Origin: Polyporus tsugae
Lineage: Eukaryota; Basidiomycota; Agaricomycetes; Polyporales; Polyporaceae
Reading direction: 5' to 3'
Assembly (NCBI GenBank): GCA_024305745.1
Contig: JAHRBS010000004.1
Location: 4,278,001-4,342,000 of the forward strand
Length of the DNA stretch: 64,000 bases
Each line of letters opens with the position of its first letter. The stretch's first letter is position 1. A program made the translations under genes and the position numbers. A model generated the notes under the pieces. The model was given only the letters and a program-made list of their open reading frames with translations, did not search any database and had not been told where the DNA came from. Below are positions 12,600 to 23,341 of this stretch, piece after piece.

Positions 12600-14778
12600 A
12601 TGTGAGCATTGTGTACAGTTTCCGCTGACTGGGACCCTACCAATGTCGGCGCGCTAGGGATCCGAGCATTAATGTTGCCGCGGGTCCAAGCAACATCCCT
12701 CGACCGACTATTAACCTCGGCCCCTCAGCTCAAAGGCCACATGATAACAAGAAAAAGCGGCCAAAACGCAAGCGCATTGCCAGCGAAGCGTCCACGAGCG
12801 TTGCCGGAGACCCTTCGGCTGAAGGTGCCACGACGGTGGTCAAGCATCAGCCTGACGCTCGCGTGCAGAACAACAGCGAGGTCGCGGGCGATGAAGAGCA
12901 CGATGATGCAGAGGATGAGCTTAAGACGGTTTGGAGTGCACCCTGGCTAGAGAGGCTGGGCACGACGAGCTATGACAGCAAGGAGCAACGGTGCGTGTCT
13001 TTGCCATCTTGAGTGTAATCGTGCGCGAGACGAGGCGAGGCGGGACAGGTTGCACCACGAGATCCTCGCATTCTACCAATACGTATCCCCAAGCCCTGAA
13101 GAGGCACACGTGCGCGCAATGGTCATCAAGCTCGTCTCCGACGCCGTCCAACGACGCTTCCCCCAGGGCAACGTCGACACCTTTGGGAGCGTCGCGCAGA
13201 ACCTCTACCTCCCTGACGGGTGCGTCTGCCCTGTTTTCCTGTCCTTGTCCTTCGGGGGGAACCTGATTTGGCGCGCATACAGCGACACGGACTTGGTGGT
13301 CAGGATGCCGGAGTCGTACGATGACCCGGACACGAAGAAGAAGACGCTGTTCCATCTCGCATCGCTCATGCGCCACAACCGCGTCGCTGCACACGTCCAG
13401 GTCATCCACCGCGCGCGTGTCCCTGTCATCTCCTTTCAGACGCTGCCCGATCTCGGTGAGTCACACTTCGTCATCTTCCATCCGACTATCGCGACTGTGT
13501 CGCCTTCCTGCGACCTAGGCACACATATGCGCACTGCTGACTGCCCGCCTCACCCGCAGGCTCACTCAAGATCGACCTCAGCCTGAACGCGACCGACGGC
13601 GTGAAGGCTGTGCCCATCCTGCGCGACTACTTCAACCGCATGCCCGCGCTCCGCTTCCTCGTCCTCTGCCTCAAGAGCCTCCTCACCCGCCACGGTCTCA
13701 ACGCCGCGTCGGGCGGCGGGCTGAGCAGCTATGGTGTCATCTGCCTCGCGATCAGCTTCCTGCAGCTGAACCCGATGCAGCGCCCCGCGGCGTCCATCGG
13801 GCAGCCGCTCGAGAGCGAGTCGCTGGGCGGGCTCCTGATGGACTTTTTGGAGTATTACGGGAACAGGTTCGATTATGAGACGTCGGTCGTGTCGGTGACG
13901 CAGGGGAAGGTGCTGACGAAGGAGGAGAAGGGGTGGACGAACACGAACCATCCGCACGCGCTTTGCATCGAGTGCTTGATAAAACCGGGTACGGAGTCCC
14001 TCTCAGTATATTATATTGTGGCACGATGCTGAGATGGTATGTTTGCCACAGATAATGATGTGGGACGACCGACCAGCAAGGTCGGGCGGATCCGCACGCT
14101 GTTCCAGGAGTCGTCCGCGGCGCTGCAGGCGTACGCGGTTTCCGACGCTTCCACCGCGCACAGCTTGCTCGGTGCCGTCCTTGGGGTTTCGGATTCGGTG
14201 CGTCACAGTTTGTGCTACTACTATCGAGCAGTCGAGCAGTGCTGAGTGTCGCCTTCGAACAGACCCTCGCGCACCGCGAGATGCTCAAGGACATCGTCTC
14301 GTCCGGCCGACTCAGCCATGCGCTCCGCGAGGTCGAGCTGTCCGTCGCACAGTTCACCAGCCCGCAGCAGCGTCCGCCACGAGGGCAGCAATCGTACCCG
14401 AGATACAACTCGCGGCCATCAGGGTACGGGACCAACCCTAGCGGGAATGCGAACGATCGTCCGCGGAACAGCAATTTGCCCCAGCGCCCGCCGGCGCACC
14501 ACGGCCTCCCTCCGCGTCCGGACTCGGCGCAAAAACAGAGCAAGGGATACGTCGCGCAGGGCCCGAGCTTCGGGGCTCTCAGGGCGGCGGCTGCGAGTGC
14601 GAACGCGAACGGGAAGGAGAAGGAGAAGGAGAAGAAGGGAAAGGGGAAAGACGGAATCGCGGCCGCTCCCAAGTCTAATGCTAATGCCGATTCTAACACC
14701 AATACTAACGCTGACGCTCACAAACATTCATCGCCTGGATCCCGCTCTCCGCCCCGGCGACGGAGGAAGGCTCAATAA
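12600..14778 (+). CDS. TRF4/Cid14-type non-canonical poly(A) polymerase
   Basis: Catalytic subunit expected in the nuclear TRAMP complex, adding short A-tails that mark RNAs for the exosome. The catalytic core reads RLHHEILAFYQYVSP, FGSVAQNLYLPDGDTDLVV (the first two aspartates, formed across an intron) and SLKIDLSLN (third aspartate). The central domain follows (YFNRMPALRFLVLCLK, GGLSSYGVICLAISFLQL) with the nucleotide-recognition segment DFLEYYGNRFDYE. The N-terminus is disordered with a basic cluster (DNKKKRPKRKRIA) and an acidic run; the C-terminus is Pro/Arg/Asn-rich low complexity ending in a Ser-Pro-Arg tail. My model starts MDPSINVAAGPS with the ATG split by an intron (12602-12657): AT at 12600-12601 and G at 12658. 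Family is firm; the split start is an inference. Confidence 0.9.
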
Positions 14779-15507
14779 TCTGGACCTCTTTCGTTGATCA
14801 ATCGTGCTCGTGCTCGTTCAGCTTTCGTGCGTATGTATGCTCCCGGATCAGACGTGTATTCGTTTACCCTACCATGATATCACCGTTAACCACTATAAAC
14901 TGTTACCGTCGTCGTCGTGCTTGCTGTGTACTGTATCGTTGTGCTCTGGCACGTATGCTCTCCTTCCATTAACTGGACTGGTGTTCTTTGTACTTACTTA
15001 ATCTGCAGGACTGGATACCACCTTATGTCATTCGACGAAATTTCTCTGAAGTACTTGGCAGGTGGTGGAAACGTGTCTGGGGATGCTGAAGGAATCATGT
15101 CCTTCAACGGCACACACGACAACAACAGTGTCAAATGACGGCGAACCTTCATGAACCGGTTGCTCACGAGGAGGATCCAGATGGTCGAGAAATTTAAAGA
15201 TCAGCCAGGAAAGACGGCATATGCCCTCCCATGCCGCGTACTGAGATCTTCAGACTTCACGGCAATAACGGACTCAGATCACGAGGTGGCAACTCGAAAT
15301 GGCAATCAACATTAGACCATGAATGTATTATAAGATGTGTACTTCGAAAGGAACGGGACAGGTTAGACACACGATGCAAGTTGCAGCTGTACTAAGAAAG
15401 CAATACTGAGATGTCCAAGAGAGAGAGAGGGGGGGATAGTTCGTAGCGAAACTTCTGGCGATTCCCTTTAGTCACAATACCGTTGTTCACTCATTGTTTG
15501 CTCTTGA
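14779..15507. other. Convergent 3' region, TRF4-like / laccase
   Basis: About 0.7 kb between convergent genes. A GA-rich microsatellite (AGAGAGAGAGGGGGGG type) lies near 15420-15436. No coding frame of interest is present. Confidence 0.5.
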
Positions 15508-17537
15508 CTAGAAACTCCCATCCAGGCTGCGGCGGTGAGCGTGGCGCTTCTTCTTCGTCAGGCCGCTGGGGTACGCAGAGGCGTAGATCGGGCAGAGGTC
15601 CTCCCAGGCGCCTGGAGAAGAGGAGGAAGAGAGTCAGTCTCGGAGCACTCACTAGCAGACAGGAGCGAAGGGCGACGACTTACTGCTCGGGGTGACCGAG
15701 GTGGTGACCTCATCAGCCTCCTCAGCGAAGACGATGGCGAAGCCGGCCTCGAGGTGGTAGTCGATGTGGCAGTGGAGGAACCACGGGCCGGGGTTGTCGG
15801 TGGTGAAGCGAATGGTGACGTTGTCGCCGTCTGCGCCCACGCTGACGACGTCGCGCTGGGGCGGGTTCACGTAGTTGTAGGTGGTCTCGCCGGCGGAGCG
15901 CACGACGTAGAAGGAGTGCTGTCAATGCGGTACGCGATTAGCAGGGTGAGATGACGGTTAGCAATGAAGGATACTTACACCGTGCAGGTGGAAGGGGTGT
16001 GGGGCGCCGGGAGCGTCGGCCGCGACCATAGTGAAGGAGATCTCGACCGACGAGTTCGACGGCAGAGAGTAGTAGCTGCCCGACGGGAGGAGGGATGCGG
16101 CGGCAGTGGTGCCGGAAAGGATCTGCAATAGGGCAGGGACAGAGGGAGGGACGAAAGCGACGTCATTGATGGTAAACTCGGTGCCGTTCTGTAGGAATGA
16201 TTAGGTGAGCTTGAGCCTCCCGAGTTTAGTGAGAACAGACACGTACGAAGCCGAAGTTCAAGTTAAGAGCGTAGTCGACTCCCCCGACCTCAGCAGTCCC
16301 AGGGGCGGCAAGGTTCTCAAGAGGAACAAGGTCAGTCTCGTTGAGAGCAAGGACAGAAGTCGTCTCTGTGGTGGTGGGCTCGATGGAGTCTGCTCCCGAG
16401 TAGCGCAGGATAGCAGAGTTCACGCCACCGTCAAAGGTAGTGGTACCAATGTTGGGGAGAGCGCGGATCCAATAGTTGTCGATATCCTGATCGGCCGTAA
16501 GCTAGGGGAGGACAATGAGTGTCTTATGCTCCTTGAGGTTAACGGAGAGAACTTACGACGAACGAGTACCGCTGACCGGCGAAGATCTGGATTGAGTCGA
16601 CAACAACCGGCGCATGATTGATCGCATCGGCCTCAATGACCGTCATGTTATGTCCGTCGATCGAGAAGGTAAAGTTCGGGTCGCAGGATATAGCGACGAG
16701 GCGGAAACGGTAGCGCTGTCCCTGAGTGACGTTGAAGACGGCGAGATCGCTGGAGTCACCGCCGGCGAACCGGCCGAGACCATTGACCAGCGTGGAGTCA
16801 GCACCACCACTGGTCCCCAAGTATGCGGTGAGTACGGTGTCCTTCACTGTAAATACTCCGAACAAACTCACGGGAAGCGATTACCGAGACGCGCGGCAGT
16901 GTGGTACCAGTCAGACAGCGTGATGACAGTCGTCTCGTCGTCGACGTCGTAGAGGCTCGCATGCGGGTCATCGGGATCGTACACAACCATAGGTCCACGG
17001 AGGCCATCGCAGTACTGGGTGGACAGGTGGCTGTGGTACCAGAAAGTACCAGCTTGGTCGGTGGCCGTGAAGTCGTATAGGAATGAGTTGTCTGCAGAGA
17101 TGGGACACTGGGTGATCATGGCAACACCGTCAGCCCAGTTGGTGCCCTGCTGGAAAATGCCATGCCAATGCTACGGGTGGAGCGGTTAGGTTCAAAACTG
17201 GGTAAGGAGAGATGCGCAAGACGTACGACCGTGGTGGCGGTGAGCATCGTGGTGTTGTCGAGGTTGTTGACGACATTGAGCTGGAAGTTATCACCCTACG
17301 ACCTAAGTCAGTATTGTGCATAACACAACTTGTGATCATTGAACATACCTTGTTACCAGTGATGAGCGGGCCAGGGAACTGCCCGTTGACTACAACGGCT
17401 GCACGGGTGAAACCGTCAGGAGTGACATCCGCGTCGGCGATCGTGAGGTCGGCGATGGGGCCAATAGCACCAGCGACGAGCCGGGCGTAAGGCAAGCTGA
17501 AGGCGGCGAGCGCTGCGAAGGTTCGAGCCTTTGCCAT
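15508..17537 (-). CDS. Laccase (secreted multicopper oxidase)
   Basis: Extracellular oxidase of phenols, coupled to reduction of oxygen to water; used in lignin attack and pigment chemistry. Eight exons by my reading, about 520 residues. A signal peptide ([23 protein letters not shown]) precedes the mature start [13 protein letters not shown]. All four copper signatures are intact: [42 protein letters not shown] and [17 protein letters not shown]. The residue ten after the type-1 cysteine is Phe, the signature of high-potential laccases of the Trametes type. The last intron must use the GTAAGT donor at 15683, because reading through it meets a stop; the last exon then gives [16 protein letters not shown] followed by an unusual basic tail ([17 protein letters not shown]). 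A TATA-like GATATAAG lies on the minus strand at 17668-17675. N-glycosylation sites are numerous. Confidence 0.97.
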
Positions 17538-18479
17538 GACGTGTGAATAAAGTACGAAAGGAGAGAGGGGCTTGTGGAGAAGGAAACGAGACAGCTGCTG
17601 GAGGATTGCTGAGGAGAACGAAGAAAAGACTGCAGTTGTTGGTGAGGTTGGAAGGCTCATGGGGGTGCTTATATCCCTGCCTCCAGAAGCGCCGCAGGGA
17701 TCCAGAAGAGCTCCCGCCTCTAGGACTTAACAACTTGCCGCATCGACATGTCCAAATCGGTGAGGGCTGCTGTTGCAGGCAAAATTGGCGCGGATGCGAG
17801 GTGTCCGCTCCTCGGACTGCCGCCAGTATGAGGCTTGACTGCGGTCGATGCGCTGGCCCTTTGCCTTTGCCTTCATCAAACAATTTCGAGAAGCGAGGCT
17901 GTAGGATGCGACGAACGCGTGAGCACGGTCTTTTCGGGCGAATGAGGACGACTTGCCGTCGTAATGAAATCGACAAGGAACTCCTTCATTTCATGACGTC
18001 CAGCGTACTTACATAGACTCCCTAAGCATGCCATCAGAATGTCATGGATACGACCAAAGTTGTTAAAACACACACTTACTACAGTCGACATTCAATGTTC
18101 AATGAAGATGAGCATTCCGAATCGTCTCAGATAAGCCGATGGACGCATCAGAGGAGCTGCGGACGACAAGAGGTATGTTATTGCGGGAGAAAGTTCTGAA
18201 AACCATGAGCGGAATTAGCGGGCTCGCAGCAAATGCTGTGCTACCTACCTTTCTCATGCTCGACTGCGCATATATGGCGCAACGGCCCGGTTCTCCCAGA
18301 ACGCCAGTCCATTGTGTTGTTGGAGCCGCAGACTATCGTCGGTGTTCCAAGTACGGTGGCCTACGGCTCTCACACCCAATCTGCGCAGTGGGAAACGTAG
18401 TGCGATCATCGATAGGCGTTCCAGAAGTGTTCGGTGCCTGCCCAGAGAGGACTGTGCAAATTAAGGTAACCACTCACTG
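17538..18479. promoter_or_regulatory. Laccase promoter and upstream DNA
   Basis: A TATA-like element (minus strand GATATAAG, 17668-17675) sits about 130 bp ahead of the laccase ATG and is the best core-promoter candidate. Further upstream nothing coding was recognised. Metal or xenobiotic response elements could not be assigned with confidence. Confidence 0.4.
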
Positions 18480-19238
18480 GTGACTGCGTTGTTAGTGCCC
18501 TACGTCCTACACAACGGGAACATCATAGGCATCTATGGTCAATCGAATGTCCCTGATCTCCCCTTCGAATCCACTGCCGCCGATGATTTAGGAAGGCGCA
18601 GCAAACGACATATTCCCCAACGTCATGTAGTCGCCCCAGATGTCCATCAGCGTATACCAGTACCGAGGGTTCGCCTCATCTCCACCGATCATCACGTAAG
18701 TGTATTCACGCGTCGCGCGGATAGAGACGGAGGTGTACTTCTCTGCAGAAAGGACGTAGCCCAGCGGATACAGCTGGCCAGTCGCCTCAAAGGTCAGATT
18801 GGCGACGTGCAGCCGGCGAAAAGAATCCCCGCATTAAGCGATCTCGGCCCCGGCTTGACGGCCAAAACCTTCCTGCGGAAGGACCTGGAAATCGTGATGC
18901 AATTCAGACGTGTTGTGTGCATAAAATAACCAAGTAGGGAGCCCACCTGCCAAATGGGCGAACAGAGCCTGAGTGACTCTTGAGTAATCCTTGTCTGGTA
19001 GCGGTGGGAGACGCCAATAAAGCGGCGGCAGCGCCTGTCCCAGGACGTTCGGGAGTGTGGCTAGTAGCAGGCGTGTTATCGTACGTTGGGAGCTGGAGCT
19101 GGAGCCTAGCCTAACTTCTACAAAGGCATTGTGAGTGTGTTCAATGACGTTGGCGTCGACGGTCGCGGAGACCGCAGTCCTTTCCGCGTATTTTTTGGCT
19201 GTCCCCGGTCCCCGGACGAACGCTGCGCGCGGCGGCAA
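18480..19238 (-). pseudogene. Decayed coding fragment, family unknown
   Basis: On the minus strand one frame reads as ordinary protein across two stops. It runs from about 19238 through PPLPDKDYSRVTQALFAHLA and FQVLPQEGFGRQAGAEIA, meets TAA near 18838, and continues in the same frame as LHVANLTFEATGQLYPLGYV, EKYTSVSIRATREYTYVMIG and YWYTLMDIWGDYMTLGNMSF before another TAA near 18590. Composition is protein-like, unlike the surrounding DNA. An intron (donor after LFAHLAG, acceptor TTTCCAG) can be drawn but shifts the frame away from the LHVANLTF part. I do not recognise the family. A relic of an old gene, or a gene with exons I failed to join, are both possible. Confidence 0.3.
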
Positions 19239-19299
19239 ATTGAACAGGGGTGGTTCCGCAGTTTGGGCCGAGCGCCCAGACCATCACCGTTTTGGCGCG

Positions 19300-20270
19300 G
19301 ATCTTGCAGCAAGTTGCAGGGGATTGCAAGGGGATTGCAATCCCTTGTAGTGTCATTTTATGTGATGGAATCATTTCAAACTCCCAATCTATCATAGTTA
19401 CACTATGACGAGGTGGGGCTAGTTGCAAGTTGGTTGTAAGACACGGGTAAGTCAATGGCAATGAACGCCATGATGCCATCAGTTGCAAGGTGCGCGAAGA
19501 TGATAGACAATCCAAAAATCTCATCGCTCTGCAATTTACTTCAGGGCTGATTGTACACTCAACTCGAGAGAGATTGCGCCAAAATATGTATATTGTGATA
19601 GCTACAAATAACAGGCCATGGCCGCCATACAGGAGACAGAAGCGGGTATCTACTCATACTATTAGGCAGCCGGGGAGGAGGAGGTTATACGGCGACGACG
19701 ACGGCAACGGCGACAGCATCCATCAGTGATGGATGGACGTCTGGACACCAGTCCGGGGAGGGAGGGAGGACGCAACACAACCCAGACGAACACAACCAGG
19801 ACGAGAGCGCGATGTCACCAGCAAGCCAGGACCCAGAGGAGTATTGCAGACCAGAGCTTCAGCGAGAGAATGTAGGCGCATCCCAGAGGAGCCAAGGCAC
19901 AGAGAACCAGTGTGGTACATTACGAGGGACGTACCTCGATTTCATGCAGTGGAATAGTCCCACAACGCCGAAGACAAGTCGAGAGATGACTTACTTAGCT
20001 ATTATTCGACACCGTGGGGGTCGAAGTCAAGGGCAGAAATGACCGGTGGAAGGGGGAGGCAGGCTTTTTAAAGGTGGACAATTGAAACCCCGGCGATGTG
20101 CTGTACAGTTTATGATGGGGGATCTCGGCTGGTTGATGGGGTGCGACGTTGTACTTGCAAACTGTCGCTAGAACGTTGCAGGAGGGTGGAAGATATCGCG
20201 CAGATACAAGGGAGTTGCAAGGACGTCGCAAGCTGGTGGCAAGGCGGTTGCAAGCGCCCCCATCATTTCA
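19300..20270. repeat. TTGCAAG-rich segment with a 21-bp palindrome
   Basis: The heptamer TTGCAAG or close variants recurs about ten times between 19300 and 20270, for example near 19305, 19323, 19333, 19420, 19482, 20155, 20216, 20230 and 20249. At 19327-19347 two copies form an almost perfect palindrome (CAAGGGGATTGCAATCCCTTG), with 19331-19344 fully self-complementary. No gene lies in this segment. It may be a relic of a mobile element or a protein-binding cluster; I could not find matching termini or a target-site duplication. Confidence 0.5.
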
Positions 20271-20735
20271 GCCGGCTGCGACCGGCCCAAGGATTCCGTG
20301 GGACTTAGATTCATATTGTAATGGGTATCAAATAATTGTGTACATAATAAGGGGATTATCGACGACGGGATAATTGGCCCCCTTCCCACTTTGCCGCCGT
20401 TTTGGTGATGACCCGGTGGCATTCAAGCTCATCTCAAGTTAGTATTAGCTTGACCTTCGGGGCTTAAGTTTTCCAAATATTTCATACCTCGTAAGTATGC
20501 CCTTTCCAAAACTCGCCTCAGGATGATGCGTCCCTCCCATCGATGCTCTATACTTATGTTTCTTGGCTTGGCAGGAGCAATTAGTCGGAATTGTTGGTCA
20601 CTCGGGCTGATCGTCTTATCATCCAGAGCGATCCTTATTGCTTCGTAAGTGGCAACGATATTTGTTTGAACGGCCTCAGTACTGATACAATGTAATTAAA
20701 CGCGTCCTCTGAATCGGCGTCCTCTACGACGCAGA
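20271..20735. promoter_or_regulatory. Upstream region of F-box gene A
   Basis: Leader and promoter of the first F-box gene. The last bases before the ATG (cggcgtcct...cagaATG) are shared with the leader of F-box gene B at about 23317-23341, so the duplication unit included upstream sequence. Confidence 0.45.
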
Positions 20736-22364
20736 ATGTCTGATGACGAGGAGTCTCGACCTAGTGACGAGCAGATGGCCTTGACGGTGCAGCTCCATGC
20801 CCGGAACGGGAGTTCCTCGAGTGATGCACCACTCATCAACAGTCTACCCCCAGAGTTGTTGGTACGAATCCTCGAAGAGGTCTATCTGGCCTATCAGAGA
20901 TTCGATGGAATACACTGGGTGCCCAGTTCCTGGACTATCACGTACCAGCTCGTCTGCCGTCGCTGGCAAAATGTCATCTACTCGACCCCTTCGCTCTGGC
21001 AGAAGATCAGTGTCTACGAGGGCGCGGAGTCCCTGGAATTCTACTTGACGCGATGCGCCGGCGCACTCGCCACGGTACATGTCCGGGACCCCTCCTCGCC
21101 GGACAAAACATTTGCGACCCTCCGCCGTCATGCCTGGCACATCAGAGCATACCATATCCACTGCGACGTCCCAGAATTAGATTACCTATCCGGTCTCCCC
21201 TTGCTACTCGCCACGCCTATGCCTGCACTGGAATCCCTGTCACTTGACGGCCCATACCGCGAGAACGAAATCCTCGACGTCCCAATCACCCACAACCTTG
21301 TCCCCCGCCTTACAACCCTCGACCTTCAAAACTCCAGGTCCCCTCGTGACATCGCGGTATATACACCCCTTCGCAGTCTCACGCTCTCTGGATCCCAGTG
21401 GACGATCTCCTACGACAAGTTCCTCGATGTAATAGAGAAATGTCGCGACCTCGAATACCTCAGCCTGGACGAAGAACTCCTCGACCCATTTGCCGAGGAG
21501 CTTGCGGACCTCCCGGCCGGCCATCCACCCCGCATGACACCAGTCGTGCTCCCTCGCCTGAAGGTTTTGGAGTTGTGCGGACAATGTGCACTCGTCTTCC
21601 ACCTCCTCGCTATCCTACACGCGCCACAGGCTACAACGATTGAACTTACGAATCGCCTCGACGATGACGAGCCCGGTCCCCTTGTCACGCGTCTCCTCGC
21701 CCCCAGTCCCCAGTTACGGTACCCATTTTTGTCCTTGCCTCGCGCGGTATCGGTTAGCTGCTGGGACGGGACCCCATTCAAGCTATCACTGCGATGCGGA
21801 CCCGACAGCAATGCGCTTTTATCCATCGATTACGGGATGCGCCACGACTTGCCCGGGCACGCGTACCTGGAGCCCAACCTCGTGGAGATCATGGACTTCT
21901 TCTCCGTCGCCTCCGTCGACACCCTCGAAGTCCAAGGTGATCTAGATGAGGTCGCGGTCGAAACGTGGCGACGCATATTCGAGGCATTTCAGAACCTGCG
22001 CACGCTCCTTATCAAGGGAAGGGGCACCTTCGATTCCCTCTGGCTGGGACTCCAGCGCGCGACTGCGTCCTCGGTGGAGCGTGACGGAGTGGTGTGCTGT
22101 CCGTTCCTCTCCGAGATCGTCGTAGATGATCCCCCTTGGCTTGTTTCCTGCTTCAAGTTCGAAGCCACCGCAACGGCCTTCGGTCTCATCCCTGGGGTGC
22201 TGGGCGCACGCGCCGACGCCGGTGGTGCCCGCCTCAAGAAATTCCAGCTGTACCTCTACTATACGGACGAGCTGTGGCGCCAAACCTCCCAGCTTCGTGA
22301 CGCATTCGTGGAGGACGTGAAGGCGCTGGTTGAAGAGCTGGATTATCGCGACGGCCGGACGTAG
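20736..22364 (+). CDS. F-box protein, family 1, copy A
   Basis: Likely substrate-receptor subunit of an SCF ubiquitin ligase. Intronless, 542 residues. The F-box is at about 33-80: INSLPPELLVRILEEVYLA, TYQLVCRRWQNVIYSTPSLW. The rest is a series of leucine-rich segments with the repeating pattern of degenerate LRRs (LVPRLTTLDLQ, LRSLTLSGSQWTISYDKFLD, LEYLSLDEELLD, VLPRLKVLELCG, VDTLEVQGDLDE, LRTLLIKGRGTFDSLWLGL), and a conserved C-terminus (VCCPFLSEIVVDD, GGARLKKFQLYLYY, DAFVEDVKALVEELDYRD). The N-terminal 30 residues are acidic and variable. It forms a tandem pair with copy B. Substrate unknown. Confidence 0.85.
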   Translation: MSDDEESRPSDEQMALTVQLHARNGSSSSDAPLINSLPPELLVRILEEVYLAYQRFDGIHWVPSSWTITYQLVCRRWQNVIYSTPSLWQKISVYEGAESLEFYLTRCAGALATVHVRDPSSPDKTFATLRRHAWHIRAYHIHCDVPELDYLSGLPLLLATPMPALESLSLDGPYRENEILDVPITHNLVPRLTTLDLQNSRSPRDIAVYTPLRSLTLSGSQWTISYDKFLDVIEKCRDLEYLSLDEELLDPFAEELADLPAGHPPRMTPVVLPRLKVLELCGQCALVFHLLAILHAPQATTIELTNRLDDDEPGPLVTRLLAPSPQLRYPFLSLPRAVSVSCWDGTPFKLSLRCGPDSNALLSIDYGMRHDLPGHAYLEPNLVEIMDFFSVASVDTLEVQGDLDEVAVETWRRIFEAFQNLRTLLIKGRGTFDSLWLGLQRATASSVERDGVVCCPFLSEIVVDDPPWLVSCFKFEATATAFGLIPGVLGARADAGGARLKKFQLYLYYTDELWRQTSQLRDAFVEDVKALVEELDYRDGRT

Positions 22365-23341
22365 GTCTGTCTGCCATACTTTTGTAATGTGCTCAGTACT
22401 ACCAAGAATGCTTGCATGACGATTTGCCCCTACGCATTCCAGAGCCTCGGATGGAGGAGTATTGAATTCACTGGGGTGCTCGAAAATCCTGCCGCGATGC
22501 ACGAGTCATCTATCAGCGTGACACTCGTAGCCCATTTCCCTTGAAGCCTCTGGCCCTAACATGAGCAGCGGGCAAGGACTGACTTGGAGTTGACTGCGGC
22601 TGTGGCCCTGTCGGAGCACTGAGTTTCGAATGGATCGGACAATCGGTTCCATGGCGCGAGATCAAACTACCCTGAGTAATCCGGTGAGTTGGTTGTGTTC
22701 CTGCGATTGCTCGTTGCATCATGCAAAAATGCGCCGGGAGATGTCGACGCCGGCCGTTGGTTGTGCGGAGGCGTGGTCCACGGTGACTATGTACCGTATG
22801 TCGGGAGTCTGGTAGACAAGTAAACAGATTATGATACGAGCCGCTAAGTCCACCCGAGGATGATGGGGTCTGCCTGCTCGACTGTGAAGACAGTGAGTGG
22901 AGCATATCGCAGGGCGTGGTGGAGGCAGCAAAATTGCTGGGGCCCCGGGGGGGAAGGTGGAGGCTTCCGAGGATGCAAAAGCGCCGGGGATCCTATATCA
23001 AATGGCACTGCCCTGGCACTGCGGCCGAGGAACCGGGGAGAATCCGTCAACCGCATGCCTCCCCTCTGGCTCACTCTACCGTGAGTGTCGACTCTTGTTC
23101 TGACCACATTGCATCCCGTACGTTTTTTTGAAATTTTGGATCAGGAATGCTTGGATCCCCTCATAGACTGTATGTGCTTCGCAGCTCGGAGCACTTAGTA
23201 AGTAGCTGGACTCCTTGGTCACTCGGACGTCGTGTTTTCATTCCAGAAATCTTAGTTCCTTCGTACGTGGCCATGCATCTGCTTAAGCGGCTGTTTGCTA
23301 ATCCAACCCGGCTTCGGGATCGGCGTCCTGTATATCACAGA
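22365..23341. other. Spacer between F-box copies A and B
   Basis: About 1 kb. The first part is the 3' flank of copy A; 22457-22502 aligns with 25036-25081 downstream of copy B (about 39 of 46 bases equal). The end is the leader of copy B. An in-frame extension of copy B upstream to 23147 exists, but the alignment with copy A supports the ATG at 23342. Nothing else coding was seen. Confidence 0.5.

Noticed and set aside
12991..13266. Arg/Thr/Ser-rich frames inside the TRF4-like and other genes
   Set aside because: They are alternate-frame shadows of GC-rich coding exons.
15652..15683. Laccase ending at KSSPFAPVC
   Set aside because: A GTAAGT donor just upstream joins in phase to [10 protein letters not shown], the family C-terminus; the APVC end is intron readthrough.
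23147..23341. N-terminal extension of F-box copy B
   Set aside because: The 65 extra codons have no counterpart in copy A, whose ATG aligns with 23342; the extension is leader.
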